Positions 1-8,814 of a stretch of DNA of 17,416 bases are shown piece after piece. This stretch comes from Bacteroidales bacterium. Lineage in GTDB: Bacteria; Bacteroidota; Bacteroidia; Bacteroidales; UBA932. The stretch is taken from contig JAKSKC010000021.1 of NCBI GenBank assembly GCA_024401945.1, forward strand, positions 1 through 17,416, written 5' to 3'. The position numbers were made by a program, and so were the translations under genes. The notes beneath the pieces were generated by a model. The model had not been told where the DNA came from. It was given only the letters and a program-made list of their open reading frames with translations, and ran no database searches. The stretch's first letter is position 1. Every line of letters starts with the position of its first letter.

Positions 1-3000
1 ACCGAAGGGCGTAGTCTACGACCATCGCGGCCTCCCGTGCATTCTGAATCTTGATTTCTTCCCGGATGCGGACGGATCGATGGTCACTGCCGTCTTCGCC
101 AGTTTTACGTTCGTAGCCTCGTTCCTGTTCCTGGTCACTCCGCTCCTCAAGGGCGGTGCGACTTATATCGTATCCGAAAACAACCGTACCGACATCCCGA
201 ATCTGGTCAGGAGCCTGAGACAGTTCGGAGTCACCCATATGTTCCTGCCGTCAAGTCTGGGAGCCTTCATTGCGGAGCACTATGACCTGAGCGGGATTTA
301 TGTCGGACTCGCCGGAGAAAAGGTGCCTAAATTCACGCCCGTATCATCCTGCGTGTTCTTCAGTATGTACGGAAGTACCGAGGGCGCACCTATAATCATC
401 GGCAGGATAGATGATTACGAAAGCAACATCCCTCTGGGACAGCCTGTCGGTCACGCGGAGTGCCTGCTTGTCGATGACAAACTGTGTCCGGTAGGCGGAG
501 GCGAGGCGGGCGAGCTTATATATCATTCCGAACTGGGAGCTAAGGAATACCTCAACAAACCGGAACTGACTGCCGAAAAGTGGGTATTCATCAACGGGAA
601 GCGATATTTCCGCACGGGAGACCGTATGACACGCGACGCAAACGGCACATACTACTTCGTAGGGCGCACGGATTTCCTTCTCAAAATCAGAGGAAACCGC
701 GTGGAGCCGGGCGAGGTTGAGAACAACATTCTCGAATCCGGTTCATCCAAGGGACTGAAAAGGGTCGTATGCGTTCAGCGCACAGTGGACGGAGCGGACA
801 ATCTGTGCTGTTTCTACGAGTCTGAAGGAGAACTGGACATTAACGCCGTCAAGGCTGACATTTCAGCCAGACTTCCGGAATATATGGTTCCTTCCGTCTG
901 GGTCAGGGTATCCGAATGGCCTCTCAACGACAACGGGAAGGTGATAAGGGACAGGCTGACCGTGTCCGAGGGGAAGTCCGAAAGTTCCGAGCTTACCTCC
1001 ATCCAGGCGATGAGGATCGTGTCGGACATCTATCACAAACGGGGCATCCGCCTGAAATTCACCGACGTGATGAAGGTACGTTCCGAAGAGGAGCTCGAGC
1101 AGTTGATAGGCTGTGCGGAGCAGGAAGCCCGACCGGAGGATGAACAGACAGTCCGTCCCAAGGTCAGCGTTTCTCAGTTGTCATTCCCCCAGAGGGGAAT
1201 ATTCGCCGATTGCATCGCCAATCCCGATTCCGTATCCTATAATCTCCCATCTCTTGTACATATTCCCGAAGGTATTGATACTGAGAAGCTTTGCAAGGCC
1301 CTCAGGGACCTTGTGGAGGCGCATCCGGGTATCAACGTCGAACTGTTCACGGATGAGAAGGGACAAACCTGCCTGAAAGAAAGGATACTGAAGGGGAATG
1401 AAATCCCTATTGAAATAAAGAGGATAGGGAAGTCCGGACTCGAGGACTGCAAGGCAGGGCTCGTGCGTCCTTTCAACCTGACCGACGGATCGTTGCTGTA
1501 CCGCTTCGAGATCATTCTGACCGACGAGGGAAGACAGTATCTGTTCGTGGACTTCCACCATCTGGTCTTCGACGGATCATCATTCAACGTCTTCCTGACC
1601 GGACTGGCTTCCCTTCTCGAAGGGAAGACCTGCAGGCCGGAGACATATTCGTATCTGCAGTTTGCTCATTCACAGGAGCTTTTTGAAGATACGGAGGAAT
1701 GGAACAGCGAAAGGGAATGGTGGATTGAGCAGGTGGGCAGGATTGAATCCTCAAGTGAACTGATTCCCGACATATACGGGAAAGGCGAGACTCCGGGGGA
1801 TGAAAAAAGGGTATCTGTCCCTGTTGACGACAGGCTTCTGAAAAAGGCCCTGCAGAAATACGACACCCACAGGAGCACCGTTTTCCTTGCCAGCGCCCTG
1901 TACGCGATAAAAGCCTACACGGCCAATCCGGAGGTGGGTATAGCCACTATCTCGAGCGGAAGGCAGAATCCGGACATAGCGGGCAATCTGGGCATGTTCG
2001 TGAACACCCTGCCCTTCACCATAAAGATCGAGGACACTCCGATAAAGGATTATCTGGACCTTGTCCAGAACAGAATGCTGGATTGCATAGGTCACGACCA
2101 GTTCCCGTTCTACAAGACCGTGGCGGAAACCGGATACCAGCTGCGGATAATGTTCGCATTCCAGGATTCCGTCATCGAGGACGTCAGCATATCCGGAAGC
2201 AGACTGGTCTATGACAATATGGAGCAGGGCAGCGCCAAATTCCCTGTCTATATCATAGCAACCTCCGAGGAAGGGAAACCGAAGATTGAAATCAGATATG
2301 ACGGAAACCTTTATTCGGAGCAGATGATGCAGGGACTGTGCGACTGCATGGCACATATAATCGCCCAGCTGCCGGAACGTTCCTCCCTCTCCGAACTGGA
2401 ATACTGCACTCCGGAGATGACCGGACTTCTTGATTCCTTCAATCCGGATACACCTTCCGACTATACGGACAATGCCACCGTCGTAAGCATGTTCCGCGAA
2501 GCCGCAAGCAGGTTCCCTGACAACACGGCGGCGGTATTCAAGGACAGGAAATACAGCTACCGCGAGCTTGACGCACTGACGGACAGGCTTGCTGTCGCCA
2601 TCAATGACAGAATAAAGGGCACAGACCGCCCGGAGCCTGTGGTTTCCATACTCATACACAGGAACGAATATATGTTCATAGCATCCGTCGCCGCACTCAA
2701 GGCCGGATGCGCATATCAGCCGCTGGATCCGTCATACCCGTCGGACAGGTTGAACTATATGATGGAGGACGCGCAGGCCAGCCTGCTCATCGCGGATGAA
2801 GACCTCTGTCACCTGGTTGACGGATACAAGGGCGGGACCCTGCTGACAAAGGACATCCCGGAGATACTCAAGGACGCCGGAGAGATATCCCTCGAAGGTC
2901 TCAGGGAACCGGAGCCGGAGAGCCTCTTCATCCTGCTCTATACCTCGGGCTCGACCGGAAAGCCGAAGGGAGTGATGCTCGAGCATCAGAATCTGGTGGC

Positions 3001-6000
3001 CTTCTGCCACTGGCACCACCGTTATTACGGGCTGACACCCGCAGACAATGTGGCCGCATACGCCTCATTCGGTTTCGACGCCTGTATGATGGACCTTTAC
3101 CCGGCCCTGACCTGCGGTGCCACGGTACATATCATCCCCGAGGAAATACGTCTTGACCTTGACGCCATCAACAATTACTTCGAGCAGAATGCCATAAGCG
3201 TCAGCTTCATCACAACCCAGGTCGGCGTCCAGTTCCTGCAGTGCGTGAAGAACCATTCGCTCAGGCATCTGAGCGTTGGAGGCGAGAAGCTCGTCAGCGT
3301 GAACCCGGCGGAGGGATATACCTTCCACAACGGTTACGGCCCTACCGAATGTACGATTTTCACCACCACCTTCCCGGTTCTGAAAAAGGAGCCTAACATA
3401 CCTGTCGGCAGACCTGTGGACTCGCTTAAGTGCATTGTTGCGGACAAAAACCTCCACAGACTCCCTGTCGGGGCCGCCGGAGAGCTGATAATAATGGGCA
3501 AACAGGTGTCCAGGGGCTATCTTAACCAGAAGGAAAAGACGGCCGAGGCCTTCTTCACCTACCGGGGGATGAGGGCGTACCATTCCGGGGATATCGTGCG
3601 CTACAGGAACGACGGCAACATCGAGTTCGTGGGAAGAAAGGACGGGCAGGTCAAGATAAGGGGCTTCCGCATAGAATTGAAGGAGGTCGAGGCTGTGTTC
3701 CGTGAATGTCCAGGCATCAGGGACGTCACCGTGCAGGCGTTCGACAATCCGGCCGGAGGCAAATTCATCGCCGCATACTATGTAAGCGACTCCGAATTGG
3801 AAATCTCCGATATCCAGACCTTCATCAAGGAGAGAAAACCGGCATATATGGTCCCTGCCGTCATTATCCGTATTGACCACATCCCTTTGAATATCAATCA
3901 GAAGGTCGACAAGAAGGCCCTTCCTGAGCCTGTTGTGGCCAACTCTGTGGCATTCGTGGAGCCTGAAGGCCGGATGGAGACGGAGATAGCCTCCGCGTTC
4001 CAGGCCGTCCTGGGAATCGAGCAGCCTGTAAGTGCCCTTGACGATTTTGCAGAACTCGGAGGGGACTCCATCAAGGCCATACGTCTCACATCCGTCCTCA
4101 GACAGAAAAAGATATCCGTCCTTGTTTCCCAGATACTGCAGCGCGGCAGCGTCAGGAGCATCGCCCAGGTGGCTTCATTCCAGGAAGAGACGCTCACTTT
4201 CAGCCAGGAAGCGTTCGAAGGCATCGTGGAGGACGCTCCTCTGCTGCATTATTTCAACGCCCTCGATATGCCGTTGCCGGGTTATTTCAACCAGGCGTTC
4301 ATATTCTCCGCCGCCAGGCGGATTGACAGGACTGCCCTGGAAACGGCCCTTACGGCGCTGGCAGTCCACCACGATATGCTGCGCGCAGTTATGCAGGACG
4401 GACATCTGACGGTTCGTCCTGCAGACTCGGAGAATCTTTACTCGCTCGAGGAATCGGACGGCAGTGATATAACCGGACAATCCGTCAGGGTCCAGGCATC
4501 CATTGACCTTGAGAAGGGTCCTCTGATGAAATGCGTCATCTTCAGGACAGAAAAATCCGATCTCCTGCTCATCGCCATCCACCACCTGGTCGTTGACGGC
4601 ATCTCCTGGAGAATCCTGGGCGAAGACCTCAATACCGCCTACAGTCAGGCACAGCAGGGCAGGAAGATAGAGCTCCAGCCGAAAACCGCGTCATTCGACC
4701 TTTATGCAAGGACACTGGTCAAATACCGTCAGAGCCATATCCTGCTTCATCAGCGTGAATACTGGAACACCGTTCTCGGGAAGAAGAAGCTCCACACCCT
4801 GTCCTGGCCGAAAGAGAAAGGATTCACAGTCAGGACCCTGAACGCGGTTCTGGACGAAAGGCAGACCTCACTGCTGATGAAGAAATCCTTCAAGGCATAC
4901 AACACGCAGCCCGATGACCTGTTCCTGACGGCAATAGGGATGGCTTACCACAAATTCAGCGGAGAGGACGCCCTCACCGTCCAGCTTGAAAGCCACGGGC
5001 GTGAGGTTTTCGACTCCGACATCGCGATAGACCGTACCGTAGGATGGTTCACCGCCATATTCCCGGTTGTCCTGGAAGACCTGTCGGGCGATGTGCATAC
5101 AATGATAAGACAGGTGAAGCAGACCCGCCACAGCATTCCGAACAAGGGCTTCGGCTGCCAGCAGCTCTTCGGTGTCGACACTGTCGATCAACCTCTCCTG
5201 ACATTCAACTATCTCGGTGAGTTGAACGAACATCAGGAAGGATTGATGTTCGAGATCGACCAGAAATATTCCGCAGGGAAAATGATAGCCCCTGAAAACT
5301 GTTACGGCACCGATATAACCATCAACTGCCTGCAGCAGGACGGACGGATAATCTTCGTCATTGACTACAACGGACGCCGCTTCTCCGATGAGCAGATGCA
5401 GGATTTCGTGAATCTGATAATGGAATCCATCGGCAGGATCATCGAGCACACGTCAAACATAACCATTCCTGAAAGCACCGCCTCGGATTTCGGGGAATTC
5501 GAATGGACGGACAAGGAATTCAAGGAACTTCAGGATGACTATCTCTTCAGGAACGAACATATAAAGTGCATCCGCAACCTGACCCCTCTGCAGTTGAGGA
5601 AACTGCACAGCTACATACTGGATCCGGACAGCCTTGTGGACATACGGACCTTCTTCCTCGAACTGTCGGCGGATTTCGACCGCACACGTTTCGGGAACGC
5701 GCTTGCACATCTGTTCCAGAGACACGAGTGCCTGAGAAGCACCATATCGCTATACGGCACCGACAAACCGAGGATGATCGTAACTGACAGGCGTCCTATG
5801 ATTTCATACTATGATTACTCGGACCTTGAGAATCCGTATGAGAGCCTCAACCGTCTGAAAGACCTTCTGAAACGATTCCCGTTCGACCTGCAGATGGAGC
5901 CGCCTCTCAGAATAGTTGCAGCCAGGACTGCGGCACAGCAGACATTCATCCTGATGTACTGCCAGACAGCCCTTATGAATATAAGGACGGTAAGACAGCT

Positions 6001-7156
6001 GACGATCGACTTCCTCGACCGGCTCGGGGATGGTATGGAGGACAGCGGTAACCTGAATGAATGGAAGGAACTCCTGGCCGAAGCCGATGACAGGGATGAT
6101 GAGGATATGAAGGGAAGCGCTGTCAACGGAAGTGACGGAACCTCAAGGGGAATCCCGCCGGCACCGGGGATAGAACAGCAGATAGCCCTCAATTTCTCGG
6201 AACTGCTGGACAGGGACATTGACGATATCTTCTCCGATTCGGACTTCATCCGGATGGGAGGGGAGAATTTTGACCTGATAGGACTTTCAGATACGATCAA
6301 CCGGGAATATTCGGTATTGATACCACCTGCAAAACTGCGCGAGAATCCTACCGTTGCAGGAATTGCCTCCCTCATCGGGAACAAGGATAAGGAAGATGAA
6401 GTGGAGGATGTCTACGTATATTCCGACATCCCGGGAAAGAAACGCCTGTTCTTCGTGCATACGGCAAACACGGGCAGCGAAGCTTATTTCAACCTTGCCC
6501 AGAGGATCTCGAAGTCCTGCTCGTTCTACGCTTTCGAGCAGTACAATCTGAACCATATGGATGCGCCTTTAACGGGCGGTATTCCGGAAATCGCGGCGAA
6601 ATACATCTCGATAATGCGCAAGTACCAGCCGCACGGCCCTTATCTTCTGGGCGGTTGGTGCTACGGAGGTTCAGTTGCCTTTGAAATGGCCCGCCAGCTT
6701 ACCGCACAGGGTGAAAGCGTCGAGAATGTGATAATGCTCGATTCGCATATCATCGAGGATGAGAAAATGCGCAGAAGCCTGCTGAGGTCATCCATAGCCC
6801 ACAGCAGGAAATATCTTTCCACGGCGGAACTGTTCGCGGGCCTGCGCAGCAAGGGTCTTCTGGAGAAACTCATCGCCAATTCCCGTTCCGTCACCAGGAA
6901 CTGGCTGAATTTCAATCCTCAGCACTATTCCGGAAAGGTCGTTTACTTCAAGGCTCTCCGCAAGGAGGAGGGCCTGACGGCCGTATCCGACAAAATGTAT
7001 GACATACTGCTTGCCCAGAGGGCGGCAGGATACGAAAAGAGGGTTGACGAGGACAAGATGACCATAGTCAACGTTGAGATAGGCCACGATTCGATGATGA
7101 ATGAAAGCTCCCTCGACGTCATTGTACCTGTAATCAAGAAAATTCTGGAAGGATGA
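1..7156 (+). CDS. Nonribosomal peptide synthetase, 3' part (A-T-C-A-T-E-C*-T*-TE)
   Basis: This is a multimodular peptide synthetase, open at the left edge; the first full codon is at 2 and it already encodes the PKGV end of the A3 motif. The Met codon at 80 lies inside the adenylation domain and is not the start. Domains by nucleotide position: A1 2-960 (YGSTEG, FRTGD and GRTDFLLKIRG motifs seen); T1 remnant about 983-1110; C2 about 1160-2380 with HHLVFDG at 1556-1576; A2 about 2470-3930 with YTSGSTGKPKG near 2938 and FDAC at 3074; T2 about 3965-4180 with LGGDSI, Ser at 4067; E about 4190-5460 with HHLVVDG at 4580-4600, ESHGRE near 4987, RTVGWFT near 5033 and FNYLGE near 5203; half C3 about 5557-6030 without the HHxxxDG residues; acidic linker about 6065-6160; T3 about 6160-6380 with GGENF where GGxSx is expected; TE about 6436-7140 with GWCYGG, Asp at 6740 and GHDSMM His at 7085. 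Module 2 looks competent and should yield an epimerised D-residue. The product is unknown. The stop overlaps the start of a MATE exporter gene. Confidence 0.95.
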   Translation, partial: PKGVVYDHRGLPCILNLDFFPDADGSMVTAVFASFTFVASFLFLVTPLLKGGATYIVSENNRTDIPNLVRSLRQFGVTHMFLPSSLGAFIAEHYDLSGIYVGLAGEKVPKFTPVSSCVFFSMYGSTEGAPIIIGRIDDYESNIPLGQPVGHAECLLVDDKLCPVGGGEAGELIYHSELGAKEYLNKPELTAEKWVFINGKRYFRTGDRMTRDANGTYYFVGRTDFLLKIRGNRVEPGEVENNILESGSSKGLKRVVCVQRTVDGADNLCCFYESEGELDINAVKADISARLPEYMVPSVWVRVSEWPLNDNGKVIRDRLTVSEGKSESSELTSIQAMRIVSDIYHKRGIRLKFTDVMKVRSEEELEQLIGCAEQEARPEDEQTVRPKVSVSQLSFPQRGIFADCIANPDSVSYNLPSLVHIPEGIDTEKLCKALRDLVEAHPGINVELFTDEKGQTCLKERILKGNEIPIEIKRIGKSGLEDCKAGLVRPFNLTDGSLLYRFEIILTDEGRQYLFVDFHHLVFDGSSFNVFLTGLASLLEGKTCRPETYSYLQFAHSQELFEDTEEWNSEREWWIEQVGRIESSSELIPDIYGKGETPGDEKRVSVPVDDRLLKKALQKYDTHRSTVFLASALYAIKAYTANPEVGIATISSGRQNPDIAGNLGMFVNTLPFTIKIEDTPIKDYLDLVQNRMLDCIGHDQFPFYKTVAETGYQLRIMFAFQDSVIEDVSISGSRLVYDNMEQGSAKFPVYIIATSEEGKPKIEIRYDGNLYSEQMMQGLCDCMAHIIAQLPERSSLSELEYCTPEMTGLLDSFNPDTPSDYTDNATVVSMFREAASRFPDNTAAVFKDRKYSYRELDALTDRLAVAINDRIKGTDRPEPVVSILIHRNEYMFIASVAALKAGCAYQPLDPSYPSDRLNYMMEDAQASLLIADEDLCHLVDGYKGGTLLTKDIPEILKDAGEISLEGLREPEPESLFILLYTSGSTGKPKGVMLEHQNLVAFCHWHHRYYGLTPADNVAAYASFGFDACMMDLYPALTCGATVHIIPEEIRLDLDAINNYFEQNAISVSFITTQVGVQFLQCVKNHSLRHLSVGGEKLVSVNPAEGYTFHNGYGPTECTIFTTTFPVLKKEPNIPVGRPVDSLKCIVADKNLHRLPVGAAGELIIMGKQVSRGYLNQKEKTAEAFFTYRGMRAYHSGDIVRYRNDGNIEFVGRKDGQVKIRGFRIELKEVEAVFRECPGIRDVTVQAFDNPAGGKFIAAYYVSDSELEISDIQTFIKERKPAYMVPAVIIRIDHIPLNINQKVDKKALPEPVVANSVAFVEPEGRMETEIASAFQAVLGIEQPVSALDDFAELGGDSIKAIRLTSVLRQKKISVLVSQILQRGSVRSIAQVASFQEETLTFSQEAFEGIVEDAPLLHYFNALDMPLPGYFNQAFIFSAARRIDRTALETALTALAVHHDMLRAVMQDGHLTVRPADSENLYSLEESDGSDITGQSVRVQASIDLEKGPLMKCVIFRTEKSDLLLIAIHHLVVDGISWRILGEDLNTAYSQAQQGRKIELQPKTASFDLYARTLVKYRQSHILLHQREYWNTVLGKKKLHTLSWPKEKGFTVRTLNAVLDERQTSLLMKKSFKAYNTQPDDLFLTAIGMAYHKFSGEDALTVQLESHGREVFDSDIAIDRTVGWFTAIFPVVLEDLSGDVHTMIRQVKQTRHSIPNKGFGCQQLFGVDTVDQPLLTFNYLGELNEHQEGLMFEIDQKYSAGKMIAPENCYGTDITINCLQQDGRIIFVIDYNGRRFSDEQMQDFVNLIMESIGRIIEHTSNITIPESTASDFGEFEWTDKEFKELQDDYLFRNEHIKCIRNLTPLQLRKLHSYILDPDSLVDIRTFFLELSADFDRTRFGNALAHLFQRHECLRSTISLYGTDKPRMIVTDRRPMISYYDYSDLENPYESLNRLKDLLKRFPFDLQMEPPLRIVAARTAAQQTFILMYCQTALMNIRTVRQLTIDFLDRLGDGMEDSGNLNEWKELLAEADDRDDEDMKGSAVNGSDGTSRGIPPAPGIEQQIALNFSELLDRDIDDIFSDSDFIRMGGENFDLIGLSDTINREYSVLIPPAKLRENPTVAGIASLIGNKDKEDEVEDVYVYSDIPGKKRLFFVHTANTGSEAYFNLAQRISKSCSFYAFEQYNLNHMDAPLTGGIPEIAAKYISIMRKYQPHGPYLLGGWCYGGSVAFEMARQLTAQGESVENVIMLDSHIIEDEKMRRSLLRSSIAHSRKYLSTAELFAGLRSKGLLEKLIANSRSVTRNWLNFNPQHYSGKVVYFKALRKEEGLTAVSDKMYDILLAQRAAGYEKRVDEDKMTIVNVEIGHDSMMNESSLDVIVPVIKKILEG

Positions 7157-8814
7157 AGCTTATTGAAAAGACTTTCTATAAACTGCTGATCCCTTCCCTC
7201 CTTATGGTATTCGCAGTCTCGATCAGCGAATTCGTTGATGCGATGATCGTGGCCCATCTGCTCGGAAGCACCGCAATGGCCATCGTAAACCTGGCAAACC
7301 CGATAATGCTGCTGTCATCGGCAATCGGCACCCTGATCGCCTGTGGCGGCAGCGTCATCTACACCAACGAGATAGGGTCACACCGGCAGGATGAGGCATC
7401 AAGGACATATTCGCTTTCTATCGTTGTGAGCATAGTCCTGATACTCCTTGTCTCCGCTGTCCTGATGATCTCATTCAACGCTGTCCACAGCTTCCTGTGC
7501 AACGATGACCCGCAGCTGATGGCACTTTCGTCAGATTACATCAAGGTACTGATACTCAGTATCCCTATAATCACGGTTGTCAACGTCATCATAATGTTCC
7601 TCCCTTCGGCCGGGAATATGAATATGGGCGCGGCCCTGATCATTCTCGCCAACGTCGTGAACCTTGCAATGGACATCGTTTTCATAAAGGTCTTCAATAT
7701 GGGGGTTCCGGGCGCGGCTATAGCCACACTTACCGGTTACACTGTCAGCCTTGTGATCTTTTTCATACTCCGTGCATTGGGAAAGATAAATCTGAAGGCT
7801 GCCGGCATAGGTTTTTCGGATTTGAGGAAAAAGATTGCGTCCATCTTCTCAATGGGAAGTTCCTCTGCGCTGACACAGCTGTCATTTGCAATAAAGTTCG
7901 CATTCTGCAATGCCGCAGCCCTGCGTTTCGGGGGAAAGGAAGGACTTGTAGCCCTCCCAGTATGCCTCCAGCTGCTTTCCATAGCATCAATCTTCGTAGG
8001 AGGAATAAGTTCCTCCATGCTGCGGACGACAGCCTTTCTCAAAGGTCAGAACGATTATGCCTCAATAAGGACGATAGGGAAAAAATCCTATATCCTCCAA
8101 CTTGTCTGCTCCCTTGTCCTGATGGTACTTTTCTTCTCGTTTCCACAAAGCGTCGCATCGATGTTCAACGTAACGCATCCTGAAGAGATGAAGCTTACTG
8201 CCGGCGCACTCAGGATATTCTCCCTCTGTCTGGTATTCAGAGGACTCTACGTTACGTTCATGTTCTATGTCCAGGCTCTGGGAAAGAGCCTGTATGCATC
8301 GGTGATAAGTCTGTCGGACGGTTTTGTCCTTGTTATCCCTGTCGTCCTCGTCCTCTGCCATTTTATGGGTCTTGACGGCCTGTGGTGGTCCTTCCCGGTG
8401 GTTTCAGTCCTGCTTTTCGTATCGATTATCCTCTGGAACGTGCATCTGACAGGACGGCATCCGGACAAATATTCCGGCATCATACTGTCCGAGCTGGATA
8501 CGGAAGCGCAGGAATTGCTCAACTGGTCAGGAACCGTCACGTCCTGCAATGTCGGGGAAGTCTGCCTGGCGATACCGGATGAATCCTGCCGCGGAACTGT
8601 AAATGAATACTTTACGGAAATCCTCCGGAACGGCGGTTCCGGGAAGGTCAAGGCGGAAATACTTTACCGCAGATGCGGTGAAAGGACAGTTGTCGAGCTG
8701 CGCAGCGACGGCGGGGAGGCCTGCCCTTCACAGCTGCAGTCCACGGATAATCTGTCAATAAAGAAGGATTTCAGCCTCGGGATGAATACCCTGCAGATCC
8801 TGTCAGTTCACTGA
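7153..8814 (+). CDS. MATE-family efflux transporter with C-terminal GHKL-like extension
   Basis: This is an inner-membrane multidrug/metabolite antiporter of the MATE family. About the first 440 residues hold the usual repeated hydrophobic helices; the N-terminus (IPSLLMVFAVSISEFVDAMI) and the GGSVIYTNEIGSHRQDEASR loop are typical of MATE helices 1-2 and the loop after them. The protein has 553 residues, roughly 100 more than a plain MATE protein. The soluble tail (about 440-553) includes RSDGGEACP and ends with LGMNTLQILS. These resemble the G1 box and last strand of GHKL/HATPase domains, but no clear N-box is present, so any ATP binding is doubtful. The ATG shares bases with the NRPS stop (ATGA at 7153-7156), which implies translational coupling and suggests export of, or immunity to, the NRPS product; that substrate is inferred. 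The 3' end overlaps the convergent CNNM gene by 7 bp. Confidence 0.92.
   Translation: MKLIEKTFYKLLIPSLLMVFAVSISEFVDAMIVAHLLGSTAMAIVNLANPIMLLSSAIGTLIACGGSVIYTNEIGSHRQDEASRTYSLSIVVSIVLILLVSAVLMISFNAVHSFLCNDDPQLMALSSDYIKVLILSIPIITVVNVIIMFLPSAGNMNMGAALIILANVVNLAMDIVFIKVFNMGVPGAAIATLTGYTVSLVIFFILRALGKINLKAAGIGFSDLRKKIASIFSMGSSSALTQLSFAIKFAFCNAAALRFGGKEGLVALPVCLQLLSIASIFVGGISSSMLRTTAFLKGQNDYASIRTIGKKSYILQLVCSLVLMVLFFSFPQSVASMFNVTHPEEMKLTAGALRIFSLCLVFRGLYVTFMFYVQALGKSLYASVISLSDGFVLVIPVVLVLCHFMGLDGLWWSFPVVSVLLFVSIILWNVHLTGRHPDKYSGIILSELDTEAQELLNWSGTVTSCNVGEVCLAIPDESCRGTVNEYFTEILRNGGSGKVKAEILYRRCGERTVVELRSDGGEACPSQLQSTDNLSIKKDFSLGMNTLQILSVH

Noticed and set aside
2..960. A1 as an acyl-CoA ligase instead of an NRPS adenylation domain
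   Set aside because: Loss of Asp235 raised this, but the A7, A8 and A10-type motifs, the carrier remnant and the C domain directly after it fit an NRPS module.
1751..2659. A 302-codon open frame on the minus strand inside the NRPS gene
   Set aside because: It lies wholly antisense to a strongly conserved NRPS region spanning C2 and the start of A2, and its translation shows no recognisable domain. Long antisense frames are expected in this codon usage. The same holds for those at 3065-3880, 4868-5449 and 9162-9815.
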